Assembly (NCBI RefSeq): GCF_050337105.1
Contig: NZ_JAKJSQ010000056.1
Location: 1 to 26,048, forward strand
DNA length: 26,048 bases
Origin: Aliivibrio_A kagoshimensis
GTDB taxonomy: Bacteria; Pseudomonadota; Gammaproteobacteria; Enterobacterales; Vibrionaceae
Direction of reading: 5' to 3'
The translations under genes and the position numbers were made by a program. Positions 7,324 through 14,600 of this stretch are shown here, piece by piece. Position 1 is the first letter of the stretch. Every line of letters begins with the position of its first letter. The notes under the pieces were generated by a model. That model saw only the letters and a list, made by a program, of their open reading frames with translations. It was not told the DNA's origin and made no database searches.

Positions 7324-7632
7324 GTTAAACACCTCTATTGTTATGGTTTGATTAATGGGTAATTAGGCGACTGGCTGGCACCGAGACTAATTACCCACTC
7401 TGTTTCACAGCACCTGTTCACAAATGCACTCATAAAGTGTTTATGTCGTTTGTTTTAAGTCGCTACTTGTGCAATTCTTACTGAAATGACTAAATAAAAG
7501 CATATATCGACAAATAAAGACAAAAAGCAAACTCATTAAGCACTCATTTAATCTATGAGTTCATTTTTGATCTATTTTTGCATTTTGTAAAGCGCTATTT
7601 GTCACTATTTGTGATGAGCTTCAAGGTGTGAG
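7324..7632. promoter_or_regulatory. Lysogeny switch region between cox-like and cI genes
   Basis: This 309-base divergent control region has no gene. It holds related candidate operators of form GTC-N3-A(T/C)TTGT: 7598-7613 (TTTGTCACTATTTGTG), 7509-7524 on the minus strand (TTTGTCTTTATTTGTC) and 7456-7471 (TAAGTCGCTACTTGTG). GCACTCAT occurs at 7427-7434 and 7540-7547, and AACTCAT/ATGAGTT form an inverted pair at 7530-7536 and 7555-7561. CI and Cox presumably bind here; which site belongs to which protein is not known. No convincing -35/-10 pair stood out. Confidence 0.6.
7356..7397. repeat. 11-bp perfect inverted repeat upstream of cox-like gene
   Basis: TGGGTAATTAG (7356-7366) is repeated in inverse as CTAATTACCCA (7387-7397) with a 20-base centre. 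It lies 33-74 bases upstream of the cox-like ATG, in what should be the 5' leader or promoter of the early operon. It could be an operator pair for a dimeric regulator or a stem in the leader RNA. There is no T tract. Confidence 0.6.
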
Positions 7633-8256
7633 ATGAGTACTGATATAGAAAAACAGCTAGATGAGTTAAAAGTACTGACAGGTACTTCTAAAATAATCGA
7701 ACTTGCTAATGCATTAGGTGTTGCTAGAAACACGATTCAGAACTGGCGTACGCGAGGGAAAATCCCAGAACGTATTTTCATAAAAGCCCAACAAGTTGCT
7801 GACGGTGTGGTCAATCACTCCCTAATCAGCAGTGATACAAAATACGTTGAATTAGATTTCTACGATATCGAAGTAAGTGCTGGCAGCGGCGCTCTAGTTG
7901 TGCAAGAGAACCAGCCTGAAGGCATCGCCTTTAGCCGCACATTCATCTCAAATGAAATTGGTGTAAAGCCAAACAACATCTTTTTAATGCCCGTTCGTGG
8001 CGACAGCATGACCCCCACCCTACAAAATCACGCTTTGGTGATGGTGAATCGTATTGAAGATTTCACTGGCGATGGCATCTATGTTTTCCGCTTTGATGGC
8101 CAGCTAATGGTTAAACGCCTGCAGTTCACTAAAACTGGCTTAAGTGTTGTTAGCGATAATGCGACCTATAAGCCATGGGAGTTGTCGAGAAGTGAAATGA
8201 CGACCTTTGATTTTGAGATCATTGGCGAAGTTGTGTGGGCGGGGCAGAAGGTTTAA
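7633..8256 (+). CDS. CI-like prophage repressor with S24 self-cleavage domain
   Basis: This 207-residue protein has an N-terminal helix-turn-helix (about 16-41, ...ELANALGVARNTIQNWRTRG) of the phage CI repressor type. A C-terminal LexA-like S24 peptidase domain follows. The nucleophile Ser125 lies in RGDSM and the general base Lys161 in VKRL. The likely cleavage site is Ala83-Gly84 in VSAGSG. Such repressors are cut in the presence of activated RecA, which makes the prophage inducible by DNA damage, unlike P2 itself. The start has AAGGTG upstream. It is divergent from the cox-like gene and probably represses the early promoter in the gap between them. It would maintain lysogeny. Confidence 0.9.
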   Translation: MSTDIEKQLDELKVLTGTSKIIELANALGVARNTIQNWRTRGKIPERIFIKAQQVADGVVNHSLISSDTKYVELDFYDIEVSAGSGALVVQENQPEGIAFSRTFISNEIGVKPNNIFLMPVRGDSMTPTLQNHALVMVNRIEDFTGDGIYVFRFDGQLMVKRLQFTKTGLSVVSDNATYKPWELSRSEMTTFDFEIIGEVVWAGQKV

Positions 8257-8315
8257 TTAGTATAGAGCTGTNCAAATGCTAAATTGAGAACTCACTTTTT
8301 GATTAGGATAATCGT

Positions 8316-8636
8316 ATGTGGGTTCTATTCATTACTTGTCTAACAGCATTTTTCATCTATTGGTTTAGAGCTCAACACAACAAAAGGCGTAATCATCAGA
8401 TAGAAATATGCTTTATCGGATTCGATACTGAGGCTGAGAAAGAGTTAACTGAACAAGCTACAAGTAAGGGAATGGTAGTGAGGGAATGCGTAAACGACAA
8501 CTTACATATCCTTTGTTACGGTTCTAACCCGAAGCCTGAAGTGTTAGAGCATGCTCGCACACATGAACTCATGATTTTAAATCAAGATGAGCTATCAATT
8601 TTACTTAAAACTGGTGGGGCAACTGTAATTATATGA
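8316..8636 (+). CDS. Membrane-anchored BRCT-like small protein
   Basis: This 106-residue protein has one hydrophobic helix at residues 2-18 followed by a basic patch (HNKRR), so it is probably an inner-membrane anchor with the rest in the cytoplasm. Residues about 28-98 follow the order of a bacterial (LigA-type) BRCT domain: a first strand IEICFIGF, a helix, strand MVVRECV, strand LHILCYGS, a helix with the A-R pair, strand LMILN, and a final helix DELSILLK. BRCT domains bind DNA ends, nicks or partner proteins. It lies 22 bases before the SIR2-like gene on the same strand, so the two are probably co-expressed. The fold call is by eye and unverified. An ambiguous base (N) is at 8272, upstream of the gene. 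Confidence 0.55.
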   Translation: MWVLFITCLTAFFIYWFRAQHNKRRNHQIEICFIGFDTEAEKELTEQATSKGMVVRECVNDNLHILCYGSNPKPEVLEHARTHELMILNQDELSILLKTGGATVII

Positions 8637-8658
8637 CCAAAATTGGGGGGATTTTAAA

Positions 8659-9603
8659 TTGCTAACTTTATTCCTTGGTGCTGGCTTTTCTAAATGGGCA
8701 TTTGACCTCCCCTTAGTTAGCAACTTGTTCGATTTTGATGTATCAGTAACTTCAGAACAAGAAGACAGAAAGCTTCAGCTGATTGAAAAAGATTGGAATG
8801 AATGGGAGAAGGCAAATCCAGGGATTACAGCTGAGAAATTCGTTCACTGGTGTATTGAAAAGTCATCTCACAGAAAGAGCCGTATCATTTGGTATGTTAG
8901 TCGCCGCCTAACCGAACCATTTATGACAAAAATTAGTGGTGCCTATTCAGCTGCAATGTTTGATGAACGCGTAGTTAGGGAAAACAAGAGTATTCTTAAG
9001 CTCAATCAATTTTTTAAAAAATTACAAAAATCTGGCTTGCAAAGTATTATCACTTGTAATTATGACACTATCGTAGAATGCGCACTCGGTACATCAGGTT
9101 TTCATTATGGTTATGTTGGTGAGCAGCTTATTGGCCGAGGAATTAACCCTCAATTCCCGTGGATGGGTGCCCATTTAAGAGTCACAGGATCTACTCCTTT
9201 AATTAAACTTCATGGCTCATTGTCTTGGGACAAGAAAGCCAAATACACTAGCGGCAAGCCCGGGAGAGCAGGGAAAGCATTCATAGTCCCTCCTGCCCCT
9301 GAAAAAATCCCGCCTCCGGAACTAAAAGATGTTTGGGAATTAGGATCCAAATTACTAGAACATTCTACTTGCTTGATTGTCTTTGGTTTTGCATTTAATC
9401 CATACGATGAAGCTTTGCTTGATTACCTAAAAAACCATGGTTCTAATGTGACTAAGGTTCTCTTGATAGATCCGTTTCCAAATATTGAAAGTGCAAAAAA
9501 ATTATGGCCGAACTGTCAAATTGACACTATTGACCCTCGAAAAAAATTCAATATTAATAAATGGCTTGTATCTAACCGTCACTTATTAGATACAGTAATT
9601 TAA
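8659..9603 (+). CDS. SIR2-like (SIR2_2 family) protein, probable NADase-type defence effector
   Basis: This 314-residue protein starts at a TTG that directly yields LTLFLGAGFSKWA, with a GGGGGG run eight bases upstream as ribosome site. SIR2-fold motifs are in order: GAGFS (7-11) for NAD binding, TCNYD (132-136), KLHGS with the expected catalytic His185 (183-187), IVPP (209-212), and a GFAFNPYDEALLDYL tail motif (243-257) like those of SIR2 defence proteins. Family members in Thoeris, DSR and SIR2-Argonaute systems deplete NAD+ on phage infection. Here it is a single-domain protein with no fused sensor, so a partner (perhaps the BRCT-like protein) may sense infection. This assignment to defence is inference from family and location between repressor and integrase. 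Confidence 0.8.
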   Translation: MLTLFLGAGFSKWAFDLPLVSNLFDFDVSVTSEQEDRKLQLIEKDWNEWEKANPGITAEKFVHWCIEKSSHRKSRIIWYVSRRLTEPFMTKISGAYSAAMFDERVVRENKSILKLNQFFKKLQKSGLQSIITCNYDTIVECALGTSGFHYGYVGEQLIGRGINPQFPWMGAHLRVTGSTPLIKLHGSLSWDKKAKYTSGKPGRAGKAFIVPPAPEKIPPPELKDVWELGSKLLEHSTCLIVFGFAFNPYDEALLDYLKNHGSNVTKVLLIDPFPNIESAKKLWPNCQIDTIDPRKKFNINKWLVSNRHLLDTVI

Positions 9604-9656
9604 TAATTCTTTATATATTGCAATTAACACAATGATACTAATAAAGGAGCTAAAGC

Positions 9657-9863
9657 ATGTATAACGGCCATTGGTACGATGTAAGTGGGAAAGAAAGAAT
9701 CGACTTAAGACCAATGAAGTTAGATTTCAAAAACCTTGAACAGGCAGTTGATGAAGCTTTACACGTTTTGCCCGATACGCAACTAATTGTATCTAGCAAA
9801 ACTCTTGATTGGGGATTAATATCAATTGAAAGCACTAAACGCATGCTAATCTGCAAAGATTAA
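9657..9863 (+). CDS. Small hypothetical cargo protein
   Basis: This 68-residue protein has a strong ribosome site AAAGGAG eight bases before the ATG. This is the reason to accept it over the opposite-strand frame that covers the same bases. It begins MYNGHWYDV and contains a DFKNLEQAVDEALHVLP helix, then strands TQLIVSS and LISIES. It is probably a compact alpha/beta protein. I recognise no family. It follows the SIR2-like gene by 53 bases on the same strand. It could be a third component of that module or an independent cargo gene. Confidence 0.6.
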   Translation: MYNGHWYDVSGKERIDLRPMKLDFKNLEQAVDEALHVLPDTQLIVSSKTLDWGLISIESTKRMLICKD

Positions 9864-9996
9864 CCAAGTATTCTATTAGTCACATCCCATTTATATAAAA
9901 GATTTTTTTTATATTAACATTATATAGTCCAGGTCCATTTTTTCTAAAATTAGCTTTAATATTATACATTTTTCACTATCTCTAAAGGAGAATGTT

Positions 9997-10278
9997 ATGG
10001 CCTGTAGTTGTTGTGGTAAGCGTTTAAACATTGGAACCATTCAAAAAACTGACTCTCAAACGAGACAAATCTTTAAGTCATGCCCCCATTGTTCTGATGC
10101 AAATGGAGGGGAACACGTATTTCACCCTTATCCAGGTTCATTTGGTAAAACACCAGCAAGAGTAACGGCACGCAATCCTGATGGTCATCAAAGCTACTGC
10201 ATTGACTGTCGCCGCCTAGATAGAGGCCAAGCTTCACAAACTCATATGCATGGTAAAGCTTGCAGTAGCATTATTTAG
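9997..10278 (+). CDS. Zinc-ribbon protein paired with the methyltransferase
   Basis: This 93-residue protein has cysteine pairs CSCC near residue 3, CPHC near 28, and CIDC near 65, plus several histidines (H39, H42 and others). The segment HVFHPYPGSFG...NPDGHQSYCIDCRR resembles the zinc-binding part of proteins related to recombination endonuclease VII/HNH types, but the DH.H catalytic pair of that nuclease is not evident. A good AAAGGAG ribosome site precedes the ATG. The gene ends five bases before the methyltransferase ATG, so the two are almost certainly translated together. It may act as a DNA-binding or specificity partner of the methyltransferase, or as a cryptic nuclease; neither is shown. 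Confidence 0.65.
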   Translation: MACSCCGKRLNIGTIQKTDSQTRQIFKSCPHCSDANGGEHVFHPYPGSFGKTPARVTARNPDGHQSYCIDCRRLDRGQASQTHMHGKACSSII

Positions 10279-10283
10279 GATTT

Positions 10284-10937
10284 ATGAATTTATACAAAGA
10301 AGATGCCGTAAAATGGCTATCAACGCTTGCAGATGCAAGCGTTGACTTGATAGTTACCGACCCTCCATACGAATCACTTGAAAAACACCGAAAGGTAGGC
10401 ACAACTACTCGCTTGAAAGTTAGTAAATCATCAAGCAATCAATGGTTTGATATATTTCCAAATGAGCGATTTGAAGAGCTTTTAATTGAGATTTATCGTG
10501 TTCTGAAGAAAAACTCACACTTTTATTTATTTTGTGATCAAGAAACTATGTTCATCATTAAGCCCATCGCAGAAAAAATTGGCTTTAAATTTTGGAAACC
10601 AATAATTTGGGATAAGGTTTGTATTGGTATGGGATACCACTATCGAGCTAGGCATGAGTACATACTTTTTTTTGAAAAAGGTAAGAGGAAAATTAATAAT
10701 TTGGGGACACCAGATATACTTGAATGCAAACGTGTTTATCGCGGCTATCCAACTGAAAAGCCAGTCCCATTAATAGAAACTTTAATATCCCAGAGTAGTA
10801 CTGAAGGTGAGCTTGTCATAGATCCTTTTTTTGGTTCTGGGGCAACTTTTATCGCAGCACAAAACTTAGACCGCCAATTTAAAGGATCCGATATTTCAGA
10901 ATCAGCCCACGAATACTATCAAAGTAGAATTCGTTGA
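10284..10937 (+). CDS. DNA adenine methyltransferase (N-6/N-4 class, DPPY)
   Basis: This 217-residue protein has motif IV DPPY (26-29) near the N-terminus and motif I FFGSG (182-186) near the C-terminus. This is the circularly permuted beta-type order of the N6/N4 methylase family. DPPY favours N6-adenine over N4-cytosine. TEKP, just before motif I, is the usual companion motif. Short length and a small insert between motifs suggest a short target site. No restriction endonuclease is recognisable beside it, so it may be an orphan methylase protecting phage DNA from host restriction, or part of a system with the zinc-ribbon protein. AGGAT lies three bases before the ATG, which is unusually close. 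Confidence 0.85.
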   Translation: MNLYKEDAVKWLSTLADASVDLIVTDPPYESLEKHRKVGTTTRLKVSKSSSNQWFDIFPNERFEELLIEIYRVLKKNSHFYLFCDQETMFIIKPIAEKIGFKFWKPIIWDKVCIGMGYHYRARHEYILFFEKGKRKINNLGTPDILECKRVYRGYPTEKPVPLIETLISQSSTEGELVIDPFFGSGATFIAAQNLDRQFKGSDISESAHEYYQSRIR

Positions 10938-10983
10938 AAGGCGCATTAGGTACATACCTAACATTTACTTAAGAAGAAAAAAT

Positions 10984-11012
10984 AAAAACCTCTAAATTGG
11001 AGGCTTTTGTTT
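10984..11012 (+). terminator. Shared terminator between convergent cargo groups
   Basis: CCTCT (10989-10993) pairs with GGAGG (10999-11003; the last pair is T-G). The stem is flanked by an A run before and CTTTTGTTT after, so it works as a rho-independent hairpin in both directions. It separates the methyltransferase gene from the convergent three-gene operon. Confidence 0.65.
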
Positions 11013-11040
11013 AATCTTCTTTTATTACTTTTCAAACGTA

Positions 11041-11904
11041 TTAATCAATTCGAGGGTTTACATCTGGAGGTAAAGAGACTTGTTGCTTATATGATATGTC
11101 GTCAAGATAAATCCTTGTGAATCTATCCAGTAAATCTATCGAAACCTTTTTTGGGGAAAGGCATGCAACAGTTACATCAAGACCAACACTTTTCATCAAT
11201 GTGGCTAGTTTCTCAAGTTTAGGTGACCCAGCCTTCTCGTCACTTTCATTAAAAACTAAACCTAGGAGTTGAACTTTATATATCTCATTGGCCTTATCAA
11301 TCTCTCCTTTAGGCTCTAGACTAACGTAAACCCCTCTAAACTCGGCACCTAATGCCTTCTCAGCTCTACGATAAGGCTTGGATTCAATTCCATTTATAAT
11401 ATCATTAAAGGCAGTAGGTAACGCTGGTTTTGTATAGTGCCCACCTAACCAATTAACAAAGGAACGACGGTCTTGTTCAGTAATTGAAATATCATGATCT
11501 ATAGATGTATTTATAAGGTGTTTTTTCTTAATAAATAGCTTTTCAACAACCTTAATCTCAAAGTAGATCTCTTCTATTTTCGCCGACTCTTCTGAGCCAA
11601 TCACCGTTCTACCCGTGCAATGAATAAACCGAGGGTTTTTGTTAAATTCTTTATTCCCATCAGTTTTATCTATAATTGATGCAACTACTAACTGAATAGA
11701 GCTTTCATCATCAGATCTTGCGATATAGCAAGATTGTGATGCAACTATTAATATAAACTCATCTTTTACTAACCTTGAAACATCGAGATCAATTACCCTG
11801 CATTGCTTCAATGTCTCAATAGCACAGTTCCCTGAAATAATACTTCCTTGTAGCCAACCGTTCATTTCCAGTTGCTCACCTAAGGATGATCCAGATGTAT
11901 TCAT
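11041..11904 (-). CDS. Uncharacterised protein of three-gene TIGR04255 operon (QGS/SQSC motifs)
   Basis: This 287-residue protein is the last gene of the trio, and its ATG overlaps the upstream stop (TAATG). It has W17-L-QGS (18-21), then IVASQSCYIA (53-62) and NPRFIHCTGR (about 90-99). From memory this order recalls a family of unnamed proteins that begin with a QGS/QGD segment and carry an SQ-x-CDI motif. Here the D is replaced by Y60, which may mean a divergent or altered active site. The remaining 170 residues are mixed alpha/beta with no signal peptide or membrane helix. The tight overlap with its neighbour argues that they work as one unit. Function unknown; an effector role is only a guess. 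Confidence 0.55.
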   Translation of the reverse strand: MNTSGSSLGEQLEMNGWLQGSIISGNCAIETLKQCRVIDLDVSRLVKDEFILIVASQSCYIARSDDESSIQLVVASIIDKTDGNKEFNKNPRFIHCTGRTVIGSEESAKIEEIYFEIKVVEKLFIKKKHLINTSIDHDISITEQDRRSFVNWLGGHYTKPALPTAFNDIINGIESKPYRRAEKALGAEFRGVYVSLEPKGEIDKANEIYKVQLLGLVFNESDEKAGSPKLEKLATLMKSVGLDVTVACLSPKKVSIDLLDRFTRIYLDDISYKQQVSLPPDVNPRID

Positions 11905-12509
11905 TATGCAAATGGATCCTCTATTTCATCAGGCCCAGAGGTCAAAGTAATACCTGTACCAAGGAATAAAATTGAATCACTATCAGGGGCATCTTGAGCT
12001 AAAAGATCTAATAAATCACTCTTTTTACCAGATAATTCTACTGCATGATTTTCAATTCCTGAAATTGCCCATTTTTCAGCAATTTCATGAATCAATACCA
12101 CACGCTCTAGTTTACTTTTCCGTACAGATTTCCCCGTTGACCATGAATGAACTGATTTCCGAGCAGACTGAAGAACGAAAGCTCTCTCCTCGTCATTGAT
12201 CCCAAAAGCTTCCTTAATATCAAGTAGCATGTTGGTTACAATATTTACAGAATCAGCAGCATAGGGAGTGAATTGATTCAATTCTTTATTATGGCTTTTA
12301 GTTAATACTCCTCCAGACATGCCTGCAGCAGAATCTAACTCCCAAATATCTGATGTTCCTGATGCACTTTGTACTTCAAAAAATACATCTTTCAACGACT
12401 TTGAGTTAGATGTCGACTCATAAGGCATAGCACTAGCGCCATTCCCACCACTGGGTTTAGAAATCAAAGCTAATGTAGCGGCATCAATCGGTTCTATGTC
12501 TACAACCAT
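11904..12509 (-). CDS. Helix-turn-helix protein, middle gene of the trio
   Basis: This 201-residue protein has an N-terminal 90 residues that are polar, glycine- and serine-rich and probably flexible. Residues about 96-150 look like a helix-turn-helix unit: LDIKEAFGINDEERAFVLQ, then SARKSVHSWSTGKS, then a helical LERVVLIHEIAEKWA. The W-S-T-G turn resembles Xre/MbcA-type antitoxin HTH domains with a W..G signature after the recognition helix. It overlaps the TIGR04255-like gene by ten bases and the following gene by one. It may be the DNA-binding regulator or sensor of the module. There is no RES toxin beside it, so a classical RES/Xre toxin-antitoxin pair is not supported. Confidence 0.5.
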   Translation of the reverse strand: MVVDIEPIDAATLALISKPSGGNGASAMPYESTSNSKSLKDVFFEVQSASGTSDIWELDSAAGMSGGVLTKSHNKELNQFTPYAADSVNIVTNMLLDIKEAFGINDEERAFVLQSARKSVHSWSTGKSVRKSKLERVVLIHEIAEKWAISGIENHAVELSGKKSDLLDLLAQDAPDSDSILFLGTGITLTSGPDEIEDPFA

Positions 12510-13282
12510 ACTTGTTTTGCCTTTTCAGTAGTTAACATCCAAAAAGCTTCTCTCGAAGACTCATGCAGTTCAGACATTAATGTGAGTATTCCATCAATAT
12601 TGAAATCTTTTTGATTATTTTCATCTTGCCAAAAATGGTCAAAGTCTAACATTAGCCTTAATGTCGGTTGGTCGTCAGGTAAAACCGTAATTACCCCATT
12701 GATAAGGTCATCTGGCAAGTTTTCAGAAAAAACACCATTTTTTGTTCTAATTGCTAGAAACCCATGTTGTGTTTTAATTATGTTTTCTTGTCTTTGAAGT
12801 GCTTTCATCCCTAACTGATTGAATGTGTCATGAATAATAAGTGATGGATGTACAAGTTCTAATAAATCAGAATCTTGATTATTCAGACTTTTTACACAGT
12901 CACAGAAGCGCAACCCAACTCGCGAAAAAAGCCCCGGATTAATAATTTTATTAATGATATTTAAAATGTTATGGACTTTATTTAAAAAACCATCAAATCG
13001 GTCGTAATCAGATGTAACAAAAACAACACGATTAGCGTTCAATTCGACGCAGCATGTTTTAGCTTTATCTATAAATACCCAGCGCTTCGGAGACTCAATA
13101 GTTACATTATCATTAGAAACATTGATTGAGCGCTCTTCAAGCTCTTGAAAAATAGGATAATCATGCCTTAATTCATCTTGAATATCAGGGATATATTTAT
13201 CCATTCTTGCAATAGTTGAAAATTTCACTTCAACTAAAGTAAGTTTTAATGGTTGCTGGCTGAGTTTATGGTATTTAGACAT
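12500..13282 (-). CDS. TIGR04255-family protein (sporadically distributed), first gene of the trio
   Basis: This 260-residue protein fits the family in length and in marker segments: PLKLTLVEVKFS at 11-22, RWVF at 67-70, a YDRFDGFLN stretch at about 93-101 and SRVGLRFCDCV at 120-130. The family is named for its scattered distribution and typically occurs in defence or mobile regions; no biochemical activity is established to my knowledge. It has GAGG seven bases before its ATG and is the first gene of a three-gene operon with overlapping reading frames. The operon is transcribed away from the integrase. Its even length and overlap pattern suggest an intact, selected module. An anti-phage role is inference from context. 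Confidence 0.7.
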   Translation of the reverse strand: MSKYHKLSQQPLKLTLVEVKFSTIARMDKYIPDIQDELRHDYPIFQELEERSINVSNDNVTIESPKRWVFIDKAKTCCVELNANRVVFVTSDYDRFDGFLNKVHNILNIINKIINPGLFSRVGLRFCDCVKSLNNQDSDLLELVHPSLIIHDTFNQLGMKALQRQENIIKTQHGFLAIRTKNGVFSENLPDDLINGVITVLPDDQPTLRLMLDFDHFWQDENNQKDFNIDGILTLMSELHESSREAFWMLTTEKAKQVWL

Positions 13283-13538
13283 CTGTGAACCTCAAAGGAG
13301 AATTCCTACTATTTAGTATATTGAATTATACACACCTAACACACTAGTTACACAAAAATTTACACATCAAGATAATAGTTAGAAAAATTCTTTAAATCAT
13401 GTGAAGTTAGTCCAGAACTAATAAATAATATAGCCTGAAATCTTTTGTAGAACTCATGTTTGGCAGTTTAAACAAAAAACATTGAAAAACACCCCAATCA
13501 AATATACTGTTTTTATATACAGTTATTTGGTGTTATTT
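13283..13538. other. Gap between trio and integrase: promoters and possible integrase arm sites
   Basis: This 256-base AT-rich gap has no credible gene. TTACACA occurs twice in direct repeat, separated by five bases, near 13349-13367, after a run of ACAC and AACAC words, which could be integrase or Cox arm-type sites. The trio is presumably transcribed leftward from here and the integrase rightward. The integrase promoter with its LexA-type box lies at the right end. Confidence 0.4.
13503..13524 (+). promoter_or_regulatory. LexA/SOS box over the putative -10 of the integrase promoter
   Basis: TACTGTTTTTATATACAGTT at 13505-13524 contains the full CTGT-N8-ACAG palindrome of the gamma-proteobacterial LexA site and differs from the consensus at only a few AT positions. 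It overlaps a -10 candidate TATACT (13503-13508). TTGAAA at 13482-13487 is a -35 candidate with a short 15-base spacer. The integrase ATG follows 15 bases after the box. LexA bound here would block transcription until SOS induction. Confidence 0.65.
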
Positions 13539-14573
13539 ATGACAGTTCGTAAGTTAGATGATGGTAAAGCTAAACTTTGGCTTTGTGACCTATACCCACA
13601 AGGTCGTGGCGGTAAACGCGTTCGCAAACGCTTTGCAACAAAAGGCGAAGCGCTCGCCTATGAAAAGTTTGTTTTGCGAGAAACAGAAGATAAACCCTGG
13701 GCGAGTAAAAAGGCAGATAGAAGATCACTATCAGAACTTATTGAACTTTGGTTCATGCTACATGGCAAACACTTAAAGTCTGGTGTGCATGTAAAAAGCC
13801 GGTTAGATATTATGTGCGAACAGATGCAAGACCCTACTGCAGCATCATTAACCCCTACTGAATTCGTTCAATACCGCGCTTTTAGGAAAACCGTATCAAG
13901 TCACAATGGCCGTGACGGAAAAGAGATGTCTGCCTCTTCTCATAACTATGACTTGTTCATCATGCAAGGCGTGTTCAATTTCCTAATTGATATCAAAGAG
14001 TGGCACCTTCCAAATCCAGTAAAGGGAATAAAGAAGATCAAACAGAGTGAAAGTGAGTTGTCATTTTTAACTCACGAACAAATTGAACAGTTGTTTGCTG
14101 TCATCGCAAAAAGCCCAATTGGTGATCAGCTTCAAACCATCTTTAAAGTGTGTCTATGTACCGGTGCACGCATAATGGAAGCGGTTAACCTTCAAGGCTC
14201 TCAATTGTCTAAATACAAAATCACCTTTACGAATACCAAGGGGAAGAGGAATAGAACGGTACCCATATCAAAAGCGCTTTACGGTGAGCTCTATAAACCC
14301 ACTTCAGAGCGATTATTTAGCTGTGGCTATGGCGTTACTCACAAATGGCTGGCAAAAGCCTTGCCTGAGCTTCCTAGCGGCCAAGCGACTCATGTACTTC
14401 GCCACACTTTCGCTTCACATTTCATTATGAATGGTGGAAATATACTAGTGCTTCAAAAAATATTAGGTCATAGTGATATTAAGAACACCATGATCTATTC
14501 TCATTTTTCACCAGACCATTTAAATGACGCAATAGAACTCAATCCACTGGCTACAAAAATGACTACAAAATGA
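13539..14573 (+). CDS. int: Phage tyrosine integrase
   Basis: This protein has 344 residues from the ATG at 13539. A longer frame 19 codons upstream starts at TTG and runs through the promoter and LexA box, so it is not used here. The N-terminal 60 residues are a basic arm-binding domain (GRGGKRVRKRF). A core-binding domain follows. The catalytic domain shows Arg211 (CTGAR), Lys in TKGKR (about 234-236), the HVLRH pair His285/Arg288, His311 in LGH and the nucleophile Tyr320 in TMIYSHF. All P2-type integrase residues are present. It would insert and excise the prophage at an attachment site beside xthA, assisted by the Cox-like protein. It reads toward xthA, and its stop lies about 110 bases before that gene. 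Confidence 0.9.
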   Translation: MTVRKLDDGKAKLWLCDLYPQGRGGKRVRKRFATKGEALAYEKFVLRETEDKPWASKKADRRSLSELIELWFMLHGKHLKSGVHVKSRLDIMCEQMQDPTAASLTPTEFVQYRAFRKTVSSHNGRDGKEMSASSHNYDLFIMQGVFNFLIDIKEWHLPNPVKGIKKIKQSESELSFLTHEQIEQLFAVIAKSPIGDQLQTIFKVCLCTGARIMEAVNLQGSQLSKYKITFTNTKGKRNRTVPISKALYGELYKPTSERLFSCGYGVTHKWLAKALPELPSGQATHVLRHTFASHFIMNGGNILVLQKILGHSDIKNTMIYSHFSPDHLNDAIELNPLATKMTTK

Positions 14574-14600
14574 CTCAATAATTTCCCTTTGTAGATATTT

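Noticed and set aside
4174..7434. 15-base repeat ACAAATGCACTCATA at 4174-4188 and 7420-7434
   Set aside because: About one such match is expected by chance in a window of this size when both strands are counted, and one copy lies in coding sequence, so a regulatory role is not supported.
8272..8272. Ambiguous base N as a possible biological signal
   Set aside because: It is a base-call ambiguity in intergenic sequence and says nothing about function.
9650..9856. Minus-strand frame opposite the small cargo gene
   Set aside because: The plus-strand frame has a strong AAAGGAG ribosome site and fits the operon direction; the other has neither.
10284..10937. Classical restriction-modification system
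   Set aside because: No recognisable restriction endonuclease lies next to the methyltransferase; the zinc-ribbon protein lacks clear nuclease residues.
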